Positions 1-6,733 are shown, counted from the first letter of the stretch. The stretch: DNA of 6,870 nucleotides from an uncultured Capnocytophaga sp. (GCA_905372595.1 CAJPPS010000079.1:1-6870); one strand, 5' to 3'. Program-made: numbers and translations. Notes: generated by a model from the sequence alone, not told the origin.

Positions 1-40
1 CTATAGTAGCAATCAGTAAAATAAAAAAAATACCTATCAT
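1..40 (-). CDS. possible start of a membrane or exported protein, cut by window edge
   Basis: An ATG at 40 on the minus strand opens a frame that stays open to the left edge and encodes MIGIFFILLIATI, almost entirely hydrophobic, as at the start of a membrane protein or signal peptide. It lies 18 bp past the stop of the preceding minus-strand gene, so it would be a third member of that unit. Only 13 codons are visible and there is no clear ribosome binding site. The product cannot be named, and chance hydrophobicity in AT-rich DNA is a real alternative. Confidence 0.38.
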   Translation of the reverse strand, partial: MIGIFFILLIATI

Positions 41-58
41 AAGAATAAGTGCAGAGGA

Positions 59-568
59 TTAGTATTCTTCTTCATTATAGCCGTGATATTCATCGAATTC
101 ATCTTGATCAAACTCAAAATCATTGAATTCGGAGTCAAATTCATTAAAATCTTCTGCAATAAAATTCTTCTCAGGAGCTTCCTCAGGAACAAAACCGTGT
201 TTTACTAATATATTAGGATAAGTGACTCCTTCTTGAGGTTTTCCAATTTCCTTAAGCTCAACAAAGAAAGTCCACATATTATAGAAATCATATACATATA
301 ACAGATGTCTATTATCTTCATCTATCACAGATTCTAGGATAGTATCTGCCATTACAGGGGTATCTCCTTCAGTATCAAATAGGCTAAATTCTTCACCTTG
401 ATTCCAGTCTTCATCACTTTTGTAGAAAGATGCCATCTCTTCCCCATTAAAGCCAAAAGACTTTGAGATACATTTATGAAAATCCTCTAGATTGATATTA
501 CTCTCAACCTCTATATCACGGAATACATCAGTATCCACATCCAAAATAATTCTAAAACGATAGAGCAT
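59..568 (-). CDS. pRiA4b ORF-3-like family protein with acidic C-terminal tail
   Basis: This is a 169-residue cytoplasmic protein with no signal peptide or membrane segment. The N-terminus (MLYRFRIILD, then V15-E20 and an NLEDFHKCI stretch near 26-34) and the central LLYVYDFYNMWTFFVEL segment (89-105) match my recollection of the plasmid pRiA4b ORF-3-like family (PF07929), whose hallmark is a YxYDFGDxW-like motif. Here the GD of that motif is replaced by YN. Residues 136-169 form a tail very rich in Asp, Glu, Phe and Tyr. Databases sometimes label this family an 'IS1096 passenger TnpR' protein, but nothing here indicates a transposon or a resolvase. Its molecular function is unknown. The start lies 11 bp after the stop of the acyl-CoA synthetase gene, so the two are probably co-transcribed. 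Family assignment is moderately secure; role is not. Confidence 0.85.
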   Translation of the reverse strand: MLYRFRIILDVDTDVFRDIEVESNINLEDFHKCISKSFGFNGEEMASFYKSDEDWNQGEEFSLFDTEGDTPVMADTILESVIDEDNRHLLYVYDFYNMWTFFVELKEIGKPQEGVTYPNILVKHGFVPEEAPEKNFIAEDFNEFDSEFNDFEFDQDEFDEYHGYNEEEY

Positions 569-579
569 ATATTATATAA

Positions 580-2358
580 TTAAGATTCTTTATTGTAAAA
601 TTTGTTATATATATCTTTGTATTTTTCAAGTATAATTCTGCGTTTGAGCTTGAGTGTAGGCGTCAGATGTCCAGCGTCTATACTCCATTCATCAGGAGTC
701 AGTTCAAATACTTTTACTTGTTCCCATTTACCCAATCTCTTATTGATACGTTCAATTTCTTTACCAATACGCTCACGAACCCGTTGGTCTTTTGTGAGTT
801 CTATATCACTGAAAATCTGAGTTTCTCCGTGTCGTTTGAGCCATTCCCTCACGAAAGTAAAGTTAATTTGAATGAATGCTCCAGGCATTTTTTCCCCATC
901 TCCCACGACCATTGCTTGCTCAATGAATCTAGATTGTTTTAATTTATTTTCAATATATTGAGGAGCTATATATTTTCCTCCTGAAGTCTTGAACATTTCT
1001 TTTTTGCGGTCAGTAATAGTGAGAAATCCATCGTCATCTAAGTATCCTATATCTCCTGTATGAAAGAATCCATCTTTGTCAATAGCTTCGTTCGTTTGTT
1101 CTTCGTTTTTGTAATATCCAAGCATTATATTATTTCCTTTACAAAGAATTTCTCCATCTTCAGCTATTTTTACTTCAATATTATCAATAGGCTTGCCAAT
1201 GGTACCAATTTTCCATAGATTTCCTTTTTTACAATTTACAGAAATTACAGGAGAAGTCTCTGTTAGCCCATATCCTTCCCAAATAGGAATTCCAGCAGCT
1301 GAAAATACCCTGACGAGCCTTGGCTGTAATGCGGCACTTCCACAAATCATTTGCAGATTTCCCCCTAAGGCTTTTTTCCATTTAGAGAAAATAAGCTTAC
1401 GAGCTATTTTTAATTTTAGATAATACCACCAGCTATTTTTTCCATAAGGTTCATATCTGTATCCTAATTTTAGTGCCCAGAAAAATAGGTTTCTAGCAAT
1501 TCCAGAAAGGGCAATTCCTTTATTGTAGATACTGTCATATACCTTTTCCACTACACGAGGAACGACAGTAATTAGGCGAGGTTTTACTTCACTGATATTT
1601 ACAGCTATTTTCTCAAAAGATTCAGCAAAATAAAGCCTAATTCCATTATACTGATACAAATAAGTAAGCATCCTCTCAAAGATGTGACATACAGGCAAAA
1701 AACTGAGGCAGATATCTCCTGCTTTTACAGGAACACGAGAATCACAATTTTTTATATCACTGATAATATTATCGTGTGAGAGCATTACACCTTTAGGCTT
1801 TCCTGTAGTCCCTGAAGTATAAATAATAGTAGCCATATCAGTGGATGAAATTTGTTTTTTTATATTATCTACTTCAGATTGTTTTTCTGTATTTTCTCCT
1901 AGTAGAAGAATATCCTTCCAGCTTCGCACATTTTCTATAGTATCAAAAGAAAAAATTTCCTTTAAAGAGATGACCTCATCACGTACATCTTTTATTTTTT
2001 CTAATAAATCTTTATCGGATACAAAACAATATGATACCTCAGCGTGATTGAATATATAAATGTAGTCTTCCTTAGGAATAGTTGGGTATATAGGTACATT
2101 ATAAGCTCCTATTTGCATAATAGCCATATCCAAGATGTGCCATTCAGTACGATTATTAGAACAGACAACCGCTATTTTGTCCTTAGGTTTTACCCCTATA
2201 TATAGTAGGGCTCGGCTTACAGTATTGATTTTTTCTATATATTCTTCAGAGGAAATAGGAGTCCATTCATTATTATATTTAGTAACTAATGCATTTTCAA
2301 TAGGATAATTTTCTAGTTGAAAATAAGGAATATCAAATAAGCGAGTTACATTTGTCAT
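580..2358 (-). CDS. long-chain acyl-CoA synthetase (AMP-forming), FadD15-like
   Basis: This 592-residue adenylate-forming enzyme should activate long-chain fatty acids to acyl-CoA through an acyl-AMP intermediate, at the cytoplasmic face of the membrane. Visible motifs, in order, are the phosphate-binding loop YTSGTTGKPKG (180-190), the adenine-binding GYGLTETSP (362-370), the TGD motif (434-436), the hinge DRKKEMFKTSGGKY (450-463), and a C-terminal LTPTLKLKR (565-573) carrying the catalytic lysine (K570 or K572). The length of about 590 fits the FadD15/FACL bacterial long-chain group rather than E. coli FadD. The protein has no signal peptide. The ATG at 2358 lies about 37 bp downstream of a good Bacteroidota -7 element, which supports this start. 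It heads a leftward unit with the pRiA4b-like gene. The exact substrate chain length cannot be read from sequence. Confidence 0.95.
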   Translation of the reverse strand: MTNVTRLFDIPYFQLENYPIENALVTKYNNEWTPISSEEYIEKINTVSRALLYIGVKPKDKIAVVCSNNRTEWHILDMAIMQIGAYNVPIYPTIPKEDYIYIFNHAEVSYCFVSDKDLLEKIKDVRDEVISLKEIFSFDTIENVRSWKDILLLGENTEKQSEVDNIKKQISSTDMATIIYTSGTTGKPKGVMLSHDNIISDIKNCDSRVPVKAGDICLSFLPVCHIFERMLTYLYQYNGIRLYFAESFEKIAVNISEVKPRLITVVPRVVEKVYDSIYNKGIALSGIARNLFFWALKLGYRYEPYGKNSWWYYLKLKIARKLIFSKWKKALGGNLQMICGSAALQPRLVRVFSAAGIPIWEGYGLTETSPVISVNCKKGNLWKIGTIGKPIDNIEVKIAEDGEILCKGNNIMLGYYKNEEQTNEAIDKDGFFHTGDIGYLDDDGFLTITDRKKEMFKTSGGKYIAPQYIENKLKQSRFIEQAMVVGDGEKMPGAFIQINFTFVREWLKRHGETQIFSDIELTKDQRVRERIGKEIERINKRLGKWEQVKVFELTPDEWSIDAGHLTPTLKLKRRIILEKYKDIYNKFYNKES

Positions 2359-2394
2359 AATTTTTCTATTAAGGAAGACTTTTGTATTTTAGTG

Positions 2395-2402
2395 CAAATA
2401 TA
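2395..2402 (-). promoter_or_regulatory. -7 promoter element for the acyl-CoA synthetase unit
   Basis: Read on the minus strand the bases are TATATTTG, followed by CAC, an exact match to the Bacteroidota TAnnTTTG element. It is placed to start transcription about 30 nt before the ATG at 2358. No TTG sits at the usual 17-23 nt upstream; the nearest TTTG is about 27 nt away. The upstream half of the promoter is therefore weak or absent. It lies just beyond the proS terminator, making this an independent unit. Confidence 0.6.
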
Positions 2403-2437
2403 CATTAAATTTCTGAGATATGGATTAATCAAACAAG

Positions 2438-2472
2438 AAAAAATAGAGGCTATTGAACCCCAATAGCCTCTA
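2438..2472 (-). terminator. intrinsic terminator of proS
   Basis: A perfect 12-bp inverted repeat, TAGAGGCTATTG (2444-2455) and CAATAGCCTCTA (2461-2472), encloses a 5-nt loop. On the minus strand it is followed directly by six Ts (2443-2438). It begins 22 bp past the proS stop codon. Stem, loop and T-tract all fit a rho-independent terminator for leftward transcription. Confidence 0.9.
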
Positions 2473-2493
2473 AAACATTGAAAATTAGCGAAA

Positions 2494-3972
2494 TTAATAA
2501 GCCTTAGCAAAAAGTACTCGACCTAGAGAAGCTTTTCCTGAATAGATGCACTTTCCTGTTTCTTCTTTTCTATCAAGAGGGATACAGCGAATAGTCGCTT
2601 GAGTTTCTTCCTTGATCTTGGCTTCTGTTTCGGGAGTTCCGTCCCAATGAGCAGTGATGAAACCTCCTTTGTTTTCTAGGATTTCTTTGAATTCTTCGTA
2701 GGAATTCACTTCAGTGATATGTGTATCACGATAAGTTAGGGCTTTTTGATAGATATTATTCTGAATATCAGTGAGTAGTTGCTCTATGTGAGTTATAATA
2801 TTTTCTCCAGAAACACTTTCTTTCGTAAGGGTATCACGGCGAGCTACTTCATAGGTGTTATTTTCCAAATCACGTTGACCTATAGCCAAACGCACTGGCA
2901 CTCCTTTGAGTTCGTATTCGTGGAACTTAAACCCTGGTTTTTGTGTGTCATCATCATCAAATTTTACAGAAATATTACGTTCTTTTAACTCCTGTATAAG
3001 TGGAGTTATTCTTTCACGAATAGCTTGTAGTTGTTCTTCTCCTTTGTAAATAGGTACAATGACCACCTGTATAGGAGCTAGTAGGGGAGGAAGAACCAGC
3101 CCGTTGTCATCACTATGACTCATTATTAAAGCTCCCATTAGTCGGGTGGAAACTCCCCAAGAGCTTGCCCATACATAGTCTAATACACCTTCTTTGTTAG
3201 CAAATTTTACCTCAAAGGCTTTAGCAAAATTTTGTCCTAAGAAGTGGGATGTACCCGCCTGTAGGGCTTTCCCGTCCTGCATAAGTGCTTCTATACAATA
3301 GGTATCATCAGCTCCTGCAAAACGTTCTGTTTCTGTTTTTTTACCTCGTACCACAGGCACAGCCATATAGTTTTCTACAAAGGAGGCATAAACATCGTTC
3401 ATTTTTTGAGCTTCTTCTAATGCTTCTTCTCGGGTAGCGTGTGCAGTATGTCCTTCTTGCCATAAAAATTCTGCAGTACGTAAGAATAAGCGTGTGCGCA
3501 TCTCCCAACGTACAACATTTGCCCATTGGTTGATAAGGATAGGAAGGTCTCGGTAGGATTGTATCCAGTTTTTATAGGTATTCCAGATAATTGCCTCACT
3601 GGTAGGGCGTACAATGAGTTCTTCCTCTAGTTTTGCTTCAGGATCTACAATTAGCTTTCCTTTTTGTGAAGGATCAGCTTTAAGGCGATAATGGGTAACT
3701 ACGGCACATTCTTTAGCAAAACCTTCAGCATTCTTTTCTTCAGCTTCAAAATAGCTTTTGGGAACAAAAATAGGAAAATAAGCATTCTGATGCCCCGTTT
3801 CCTTGAACATTTTGTCTAAAATATCTTTCATTTTTTCCCAAATGGCATATCCGTAAGGCTTTATTACCATACAGCCACGTACACCAGAATTTTCTGCAAG
3901 CCCTGCTTTTACTACTAATTCATTATACCATTTGGAATAATCTTCTGCTCTTGATGTTAAATTTTTACTCAT
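2494..3972 (-). CDS. proS: prolyl-tRNA synthetase, short archaeal/eukaryal type
   Basis: This class II aminoacyl-tRNA synthetase (492 residues) charges tRNA-Pro with proline in the cytoplasm. Visible features are the RPTSE motif (122-126), the motif 2 region WANVVRWEMRTRLFLRTAEF (150-169), the EGHTAH segment (173-178), and motif 3 GVSTRLMGALIMSHSDD (273-289). A C-terminal anticodon-binding domain and a ProRS-specific tail end in Tyr492. About 100 residues separate motifs 2 and 3, so the INS editing domain of the longer E. coli-type enzyme is absent. The frame remains open upstream to 4029, but the promoter lies inside that extension, so the ATG at 3972 (MSKNLTSR) is chosen; this gives the usual family length. 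Most tail zinc-ligand cysteines expected from the archaeal-type family are missing: 442-449 reads HWDGTPET and 475-480 reads CIYSGK. It has its own promoter and terminator, so it is probably monocistronic. Confidence 0.97.
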   Translation of the reverse strand: MSKNLTSRAEDYSKWYNELVVKAGLAENSGVRGCMVIKPYGYAIWEKMKDILDKMFKETGHQNAYFPIFVPKSYFEAEEKNAEGFAKECAVVTHYRLKADPSQKGKLIVDPEAKLEEELIVRPTSEAIIWNTYKNWIQSYRDLPILINQWANVVRWEMRTRLFLRTAEFLWQEGHTAHATREEALEEAQKMNDVYASFVENYMAVPVVRGKKTETERFAGADDTYCIEALMQDGKALQAGTSHFLGQNFAKAFEVKFANKEGVLDYVWASSWGVSTRLMGALIMSHSDDNGLVLPPLLAPIQVVIVPIYKGEEQLQAIRERITPLIQELKERNISVKFDDDDTQKPGFKFHEYELKGVPVRLAIGQRDLENNTYEVARRDTLTKESVSGENIITHIEQLLTDIQNNIYQKALTYRDTHITEVNSYEEFKEILENKGGFITAHWDGTPETEAKIKEETQATIRCIPLDRKEETGKCIYSGKASLGRVLFAKAY

Positions 3973-3985
3973 ACTAAAATCTTTG

Positions 3986-4008
3986 GCACAAAAATTGTAC
4001 ATTTGTGC
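3986..4008. repeat. short inverted repeat at the proS transcription start
   Basis: GCACAAA (3986-3992) and TTTGTGC (4002-4008) form a perfect 7-bp inverted repeat around a 9-nt spacer that contains the palindrome TGTACA. It overlaps the end of the proS -7 element and the expected start site. It could be an operator or a weak hairpin at the 5' end of the mRNA, or it could be chance; no known regulator motif is recognised. Confidence 0.4.
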
Positions 4009-4040
4009 AAAAGTACGAATTAATTTCAAAAGTTACCAAA
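4007..4040 (-). promoter_or_regulatory. proS promoter (Bacteroidota type)
   Basis: On the minus strand TTTG (4040-4037) is followed after 21 nt by TACTTTTGC (4015-4007). Both fit the Bacteroidota consensus of a TTG at about -33 and TAnnTTTG at about -7, within the usual 17-23 nt spacing. Transcription would begin near 4002, giving a leader of about 30 nt before the ATG at 3972. This promoter decides the proS start codon. Confidence 0.75.
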
Positions 4041-4115
4041 TAGAATTATCTATTTTTACTCATAAAAATTACTAACCAAATATTAGGAGATTTTTTTATT
4101 TATAAAAAAATGAAA

Positions 4116-4123
4116 TATACTTG
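4116..4123 (+). promoter_or_regulatory. weak candidate -7 element for the lipoprotein/porin unit
   Basis: TATACTTG differs from TAnnTTTG at one base and lies 18 bp before the ATG at 4142. No TTG is visible at the expected upstream distance; that stretch is mostly T and A. The divergent gap with proS must hold a promoter for the plus-strand genes, and this is the best match I can see. Confidence 0.33.
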
Positions 4124-4141
4124 ATAATCAATAATAAAAAA

Positions 4142-5116
4142 ATGAAAATGAAAAGAACAACAATTATTAGTTATGCTATAGGTACATTTGTGTTACTTAT
4201 AGGCTTTACCTCTTGTGGAGTTTATTCTGGAATGGTATATGATGATGGTATTTATGGAGATGAAACACCTCGTCCTAGGTATTATGAATCATCAGAAGAT
4301 ATTGTTAATCACTCTCCAGAGACCTATAGAGAACGGCTAAACCAGAAGATAGCAGGCTATCGTGATTTTCAGCAAGAAGCAGAACGTCCGGCCCCAGCTT
4401 ACACGCCACTTACTAATATAGATAGTTACCGAACTCCTACTGAACAAAATAGAGGTTCTTATAATACCTATGGTAGTTGGGGAGAGAATGCTCGGCCAAC
4501 TTCTGTAAATGTATATAATAATTATGGAGGCTGGGGATATCCTTATTATAATTCTCCTTATTATTGGGGTTCAGGAGCTTGGGGAGGTTATTATTCTTCA
4601 TCTTATTATTATCCTCGTAGTGGCTGGGGTTGGGGAATCTCTGTAGGATCTTATGACCCTTATTGGAGCTGGCGTTATTATGATAGTTATTACTATCCTT
4701 ATTATGGTTATTATTCACCTTACTATTACTCGCCTTACTATTATTCTCCTTATTACTATAATTATCCTAGGTATCACTATAATCGTGAAAATAATTACTA
4801 TTACTACAGTGATCCTTACGGGAATACCTCTCGTAGGTATTCTCCTACCAATGGTCGTAGAGGAGATAGTAGCCGTTATGAGGATTATAATTACCAAAGA
4901 GGCTCTTCCCGATCTTACGGGAACTATAATAATTCCTATGATTCCTCTTCTCGTTCTTATCACGAGAATACCAATCGCACCTATGATTCTTCAAGAAATT
5001 ATAATAATTACAATAATAACTATGATAATAGTTCTCGTTCTTATCAAGAGAATAACAACTATGGAGGAGAGAATAGAAATAATGGAGGTTTTCAGGGAAC
5101 AGGAAAGAATTTTTAA
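4142..5116 (+). CDS. tyrosine/asparagine-rich low-complexity lipoprotein
   Basis: The protein has 324 residues from the ATG at 4142 (MKMKRTT; an ATG at 4148 is equally usable). A TTG at 4121 extends the frame, but it overlaps the candidate promoter and adds nothing signal-like. The N-terminus is a lipoprotein signal peptide: basic start, hydrophobic core ISYAIGTFVLLIGF, then FTSC with the lipidated Cys25, the only cysteine. The mature part has a proline- and charge-containing segment (about 45-100), then a block rich in Tyr, Trp, Gly and Ser (about 115-225) including three SPYYY repeats, and an Asn/Ser/Arg/Tyr tail. About 65 of 324 residues are tyrosine. No enzymatic domain is recognisable. 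Similar Tyr-rich Bacteroidota proteins are sometimes mislabelled 'vitellogenin II precursor'. No acidic lysine-type surface-export signal follows the cysteine, so the side of the outer membrane is undetermined. The porin gene begins 23 bp downstream, suggesting co-transcription. Confidence 0.85.
   Translation: MKMKRTTIISYAIGTFVLLIGFTSCGVYSGMVYDDGIYGDETPRPRYYESSEDIVNHSPETYRERLNQKIAGYRDFQQEAERPAPAYTPLTNIDSYRTPTEQNRGSYNTYGSWGENARPTSVNVYNNYGGWGYPYYNSPYYWGSGAWGGYYSSSYYYPRSGWGWGISVGSYDPYWSWRYYDSYYYPYYGYYSPYYYSPYYYSPYYYNYPRYHYNRENNYYYYSDPYGNTSRRYSPTNGRRGDSSRYEDYNYQRGSSRSYGNYNNSYDSSSRSYHENTNRTYDSSRNYNNYNNNYDNSSRSYQENNNYGGENRNNGGFQGTGKNF
4715..4759 (+). repeat. three in-frame 15-bp tandem repeats encoding SPYYY
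   Basis: Three consecutive 15-bp units each encode Ser-Pro-Tyr-Tyr-Tyr. The Ser and Tyr codons differ between units (TAC TAT TAC, TAC TAT TAT, TAT TAC TAT), so the peptide is identical while the DNA has diverged. Shorter Pro-Tyr-Tyr runs flank the block on both sides. Confidence 0.9.
4928..5054 (+). repeat. duplicated segment in the lipoprotein tail (84-bp offset)
   Basis: Bases 4928-4970 and 5012-5054 match at 35 of 43 positions and lie 84 bp (28 codons) apart in the same frame. They encode NNSYDSSSRSYHEN and NNNYDNSSRSYQEN. This looks like an internal duplication that has since diverged. Confidence 0.75.
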
Positions 5117-5139
5117 TTATTAACTATAGATAGAGAAAA

Positions 5140-6717
5140 ATGAAAAAAAAGATAATACTAATTGGATTTTGCTTAGTGGGTGGCATACTTTCTGCCCAAA
5201 ATCTTACAGATGGGTTGCGATATTCAATGGAAGAGCTTGATGGCACAGCTCGATTCAAAGCAATGAGTGGAGCTTTTACCTCTTTAGGAGGAGACCTTTC
5301 GGCTATATCTATAAATCCTGCTGGAAGTACTATTTTTGCAGGAGGAGAAATTAGTGTAACTATCGCTAATAATAACACAAAGAATGCAGGAACTAGAACC
5401 ATTAATTCTTCTGATTTTTCTTTTAGTCAATTTGGAATAGCCGTGCCTGTTCCCATAGGTAATGAAGGATGGAAGAATATTGCTTTTGGGTTCAACTATC
5501 AGCAAACACATAATTTTACTCCACAAGATATACATTATAGTGGACCGTCAAATAAGAATTTAGGAGATTATTTTCAATATTATGCTAATGGAATAGAACA
5601 AGAAAATTTAATGTTGGTAGAGTATGGGGCAGATAAGAGACCTTCACGAAGATGGCGACTAGATAATCTTTATAGTGCTTATGGTCAAGCAGTTAGGTTT
5701 AGTCCTTTTAAATTGCGAAATGCCTTACTAGGATATACTGTAGGGCTTATAAAACCTCAGAGTGGGAAAACAGCCATTGATCCTTCTATGACAGATGCTG
5801 AAGCAAATGCTGTGAAGAATGAAACAACTTATGTGAGTAATGTATCAGGCACTACCTTTCAGAATATCGAGCGTTATACAGAAGGAGGGGTGAATAGATA
5901 TAATTTTAATTTTGCTGCAAGGTATGATATTTTTTCCTTTGGGATTAATCTTAATAGTCATAATGTGGATTACAGAGAAGTTACAAGACATAGGGAAAAT
6001 TATCTGAATAATACAGCTTCAGGGGTTCGCTCAGCTTATTTTCAAAATGAACTTAAGACAACTGGAAGTGGTTTTTCTTTACAGCTAGGTGCTATAGCAA
6101 AAATAGCCGAGGGAGTACGTATAGGGCTTAGTTATACTTCTCCAACTTGGTATAATCTACAAGATGAAACCACTCAGTCACTAAGAGTTACTACGGAATC
6201 CAATGGAGATTTTTGGGCAAATCCTAATGTAGTAGCTGTTTATGATAGGTATCGTTTTCGTACACCAGCCTCTTGGACAGTAGGAGCTAGCTGGGTATGG
6301 AATAAGAGTCTAATCCTCAGTGGAGACTATATGTACAAAGGTTATGGTAAAATCCATTATAGCTCAGATAATTTGAAATCAGAAAATAGTATTATTCAAC
6401 AGACTTTAGGAGATACTTCTACCTTACGTTTCGGAGCCGAATACCGTTTTCTGGTAAATAATAAGCTGAATTTATTTTTACGAGGTGGTTATCATTATCA
6501 GCAGAGTCCTTACAAAGGTGATGAAAAATATATTGGTAATTTGAATGGATTTTCTACAGGAACAGGGATAGCTTTTAAAGGAATGCGTTTTGACCTTTCT
6601 TATGATATAGCGAAACAAGATCACCAGCCACAATTCTATGAAAGTGTCTTGACAAGCTCTGCAAAATTTGAAAGAACATACCAAAATTTACTATTCTCAT
6701 TTTCATTTAAGTTTTAA
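5140..6717 (+). CDS. OmpP1/FadL-family outer-membrane transporter
   Basis: This 525-residue protein is an outer-membrane beta barrel of the FadL/TodX family (PF03349), which lets hydrophobic molecules such as long-chain fatty acids diffuse across the outer membrane. Residues 1-19 are a signal peptide (MKKK, hydrophobic core, LSA) with probable cleavage before Gln20. The N-terminal plug region contains the family's NPA motif (59-61, INPAGS). Many alternating aromatic/small-residue strands follow, with an RTPASWTVGASW segment (374-385) then a YMYKGYGKIHY strand (397-407) as in Bacteroidota members. The chain ends FSFSFKF, a typical C-terminal barrel-assembly signal ending in Phe. The length is at the upper end of the family. 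The ATG at 5140 is 23 bp after the lipoprotein stop with no promoter between, and a terminator follows. Substrate is not determinable; the older label 'hemin receptor' for such proteins is unsupported here. Confidence 0.93.
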   Translation: MKKKIILIGFCLVGGILSAQNLTDGLRYSMEELDGTARFKAMSGAFTSLGGDLSAISINPAGSTIFAGGEISVTIANNNTKNAGTRTINSSDFSFSQFGIAVPVPIGNEGWKNIAFGFNYQQTHNFTPQDIHYSGPSNKNLGDYFQYYANGIEQENLMLVEYGADKRPSRRWRLDNLYSAYGQAVRFSPFKLRNALLGYTVGLIKPQSGKTAIDPSMTDAEANAVKNETTYVSNVSGTTFQNIERYTEGGVNRYNFNFAARYDIFSFGINLNSHNVDYREVTRHRENYLNNTASGVRSAYFQNELKTTGSGFSLQLGAIAKIAEGVRIGLSYTSPTWYNLQDETTQSLRVTTESNGDFWANPNVVAVYDRYRFRTPASWTVGASWVWNKSLILSGDYMYKGYGKIHYSSDNLKSENSIIQQTLGDTSTLRFGAEYRFLVNNKLNLFLRGGYHYQQSPYKGDEKYIGNLNGFSTGTGIAFKGMRFDLSYDIAKQDHQPQFYESVLTSSAKFERTYQNLLFSFSFKF

Positions 6718-6733
6718 AGATTAATTGATTTAT

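Noticed and set aside
59..568. Mobile-element origin implied by the 'IS1096 passenger TnpR' family name
   Set aside because: No transposase, terminal inverted repeats or target duplication are visible, and the protein has no resolvase motif. The name is historical.
602..2047. Plus-strand frames opposite the acyl-CoA synthetase gene
   Set aside because: They are short (68-91 codons), have no promoter or domain, and lie wholly inside a gene with clear catalytic motifs.
4041..4120. Riboswitch, T-box or small RNA in the divergent proS/lipoprotein gap
   Set aside because: The stretch is plain AT-rich sequence with no stable hairpin or conserved leader motif that I can see.
4121..4141. TTG start seven codons upstream for the lipoprotein
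   Set aside because: It overlaps the candidate -7 element and places INNKK ahead of a complete MKMKR signal start. An ATG start at 4142 or 4148 is more likely.
4437..4963. Minus-strand frames opposite the lipoprotein gene (4437-4718 and 4715-4963)
   Set aside because: Their Asn/His/Lys and Ile/Arg/Val compositions are by-products of the repetitive codons on the other strand, with no promoter or protein-like features.
4715..5054. CRISPR-like repeat array
   Set aside because: The repeats are 15-bp in-frame codon units and one diverged duplication within a coding gene, without spacers or direct repeats of CRISPR length.
4653..5123. A 156-codon plus-strand frame overlapping the lipoprotein gene
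   Set aside because: It is almost entirely Ile, Thr, Val and Met, which is the out-of-frame reading of Tyr/Asn-rich TAT/TAC/AAT codons. It has no start context, and the lipoprotein frame has a proper signal peptide.
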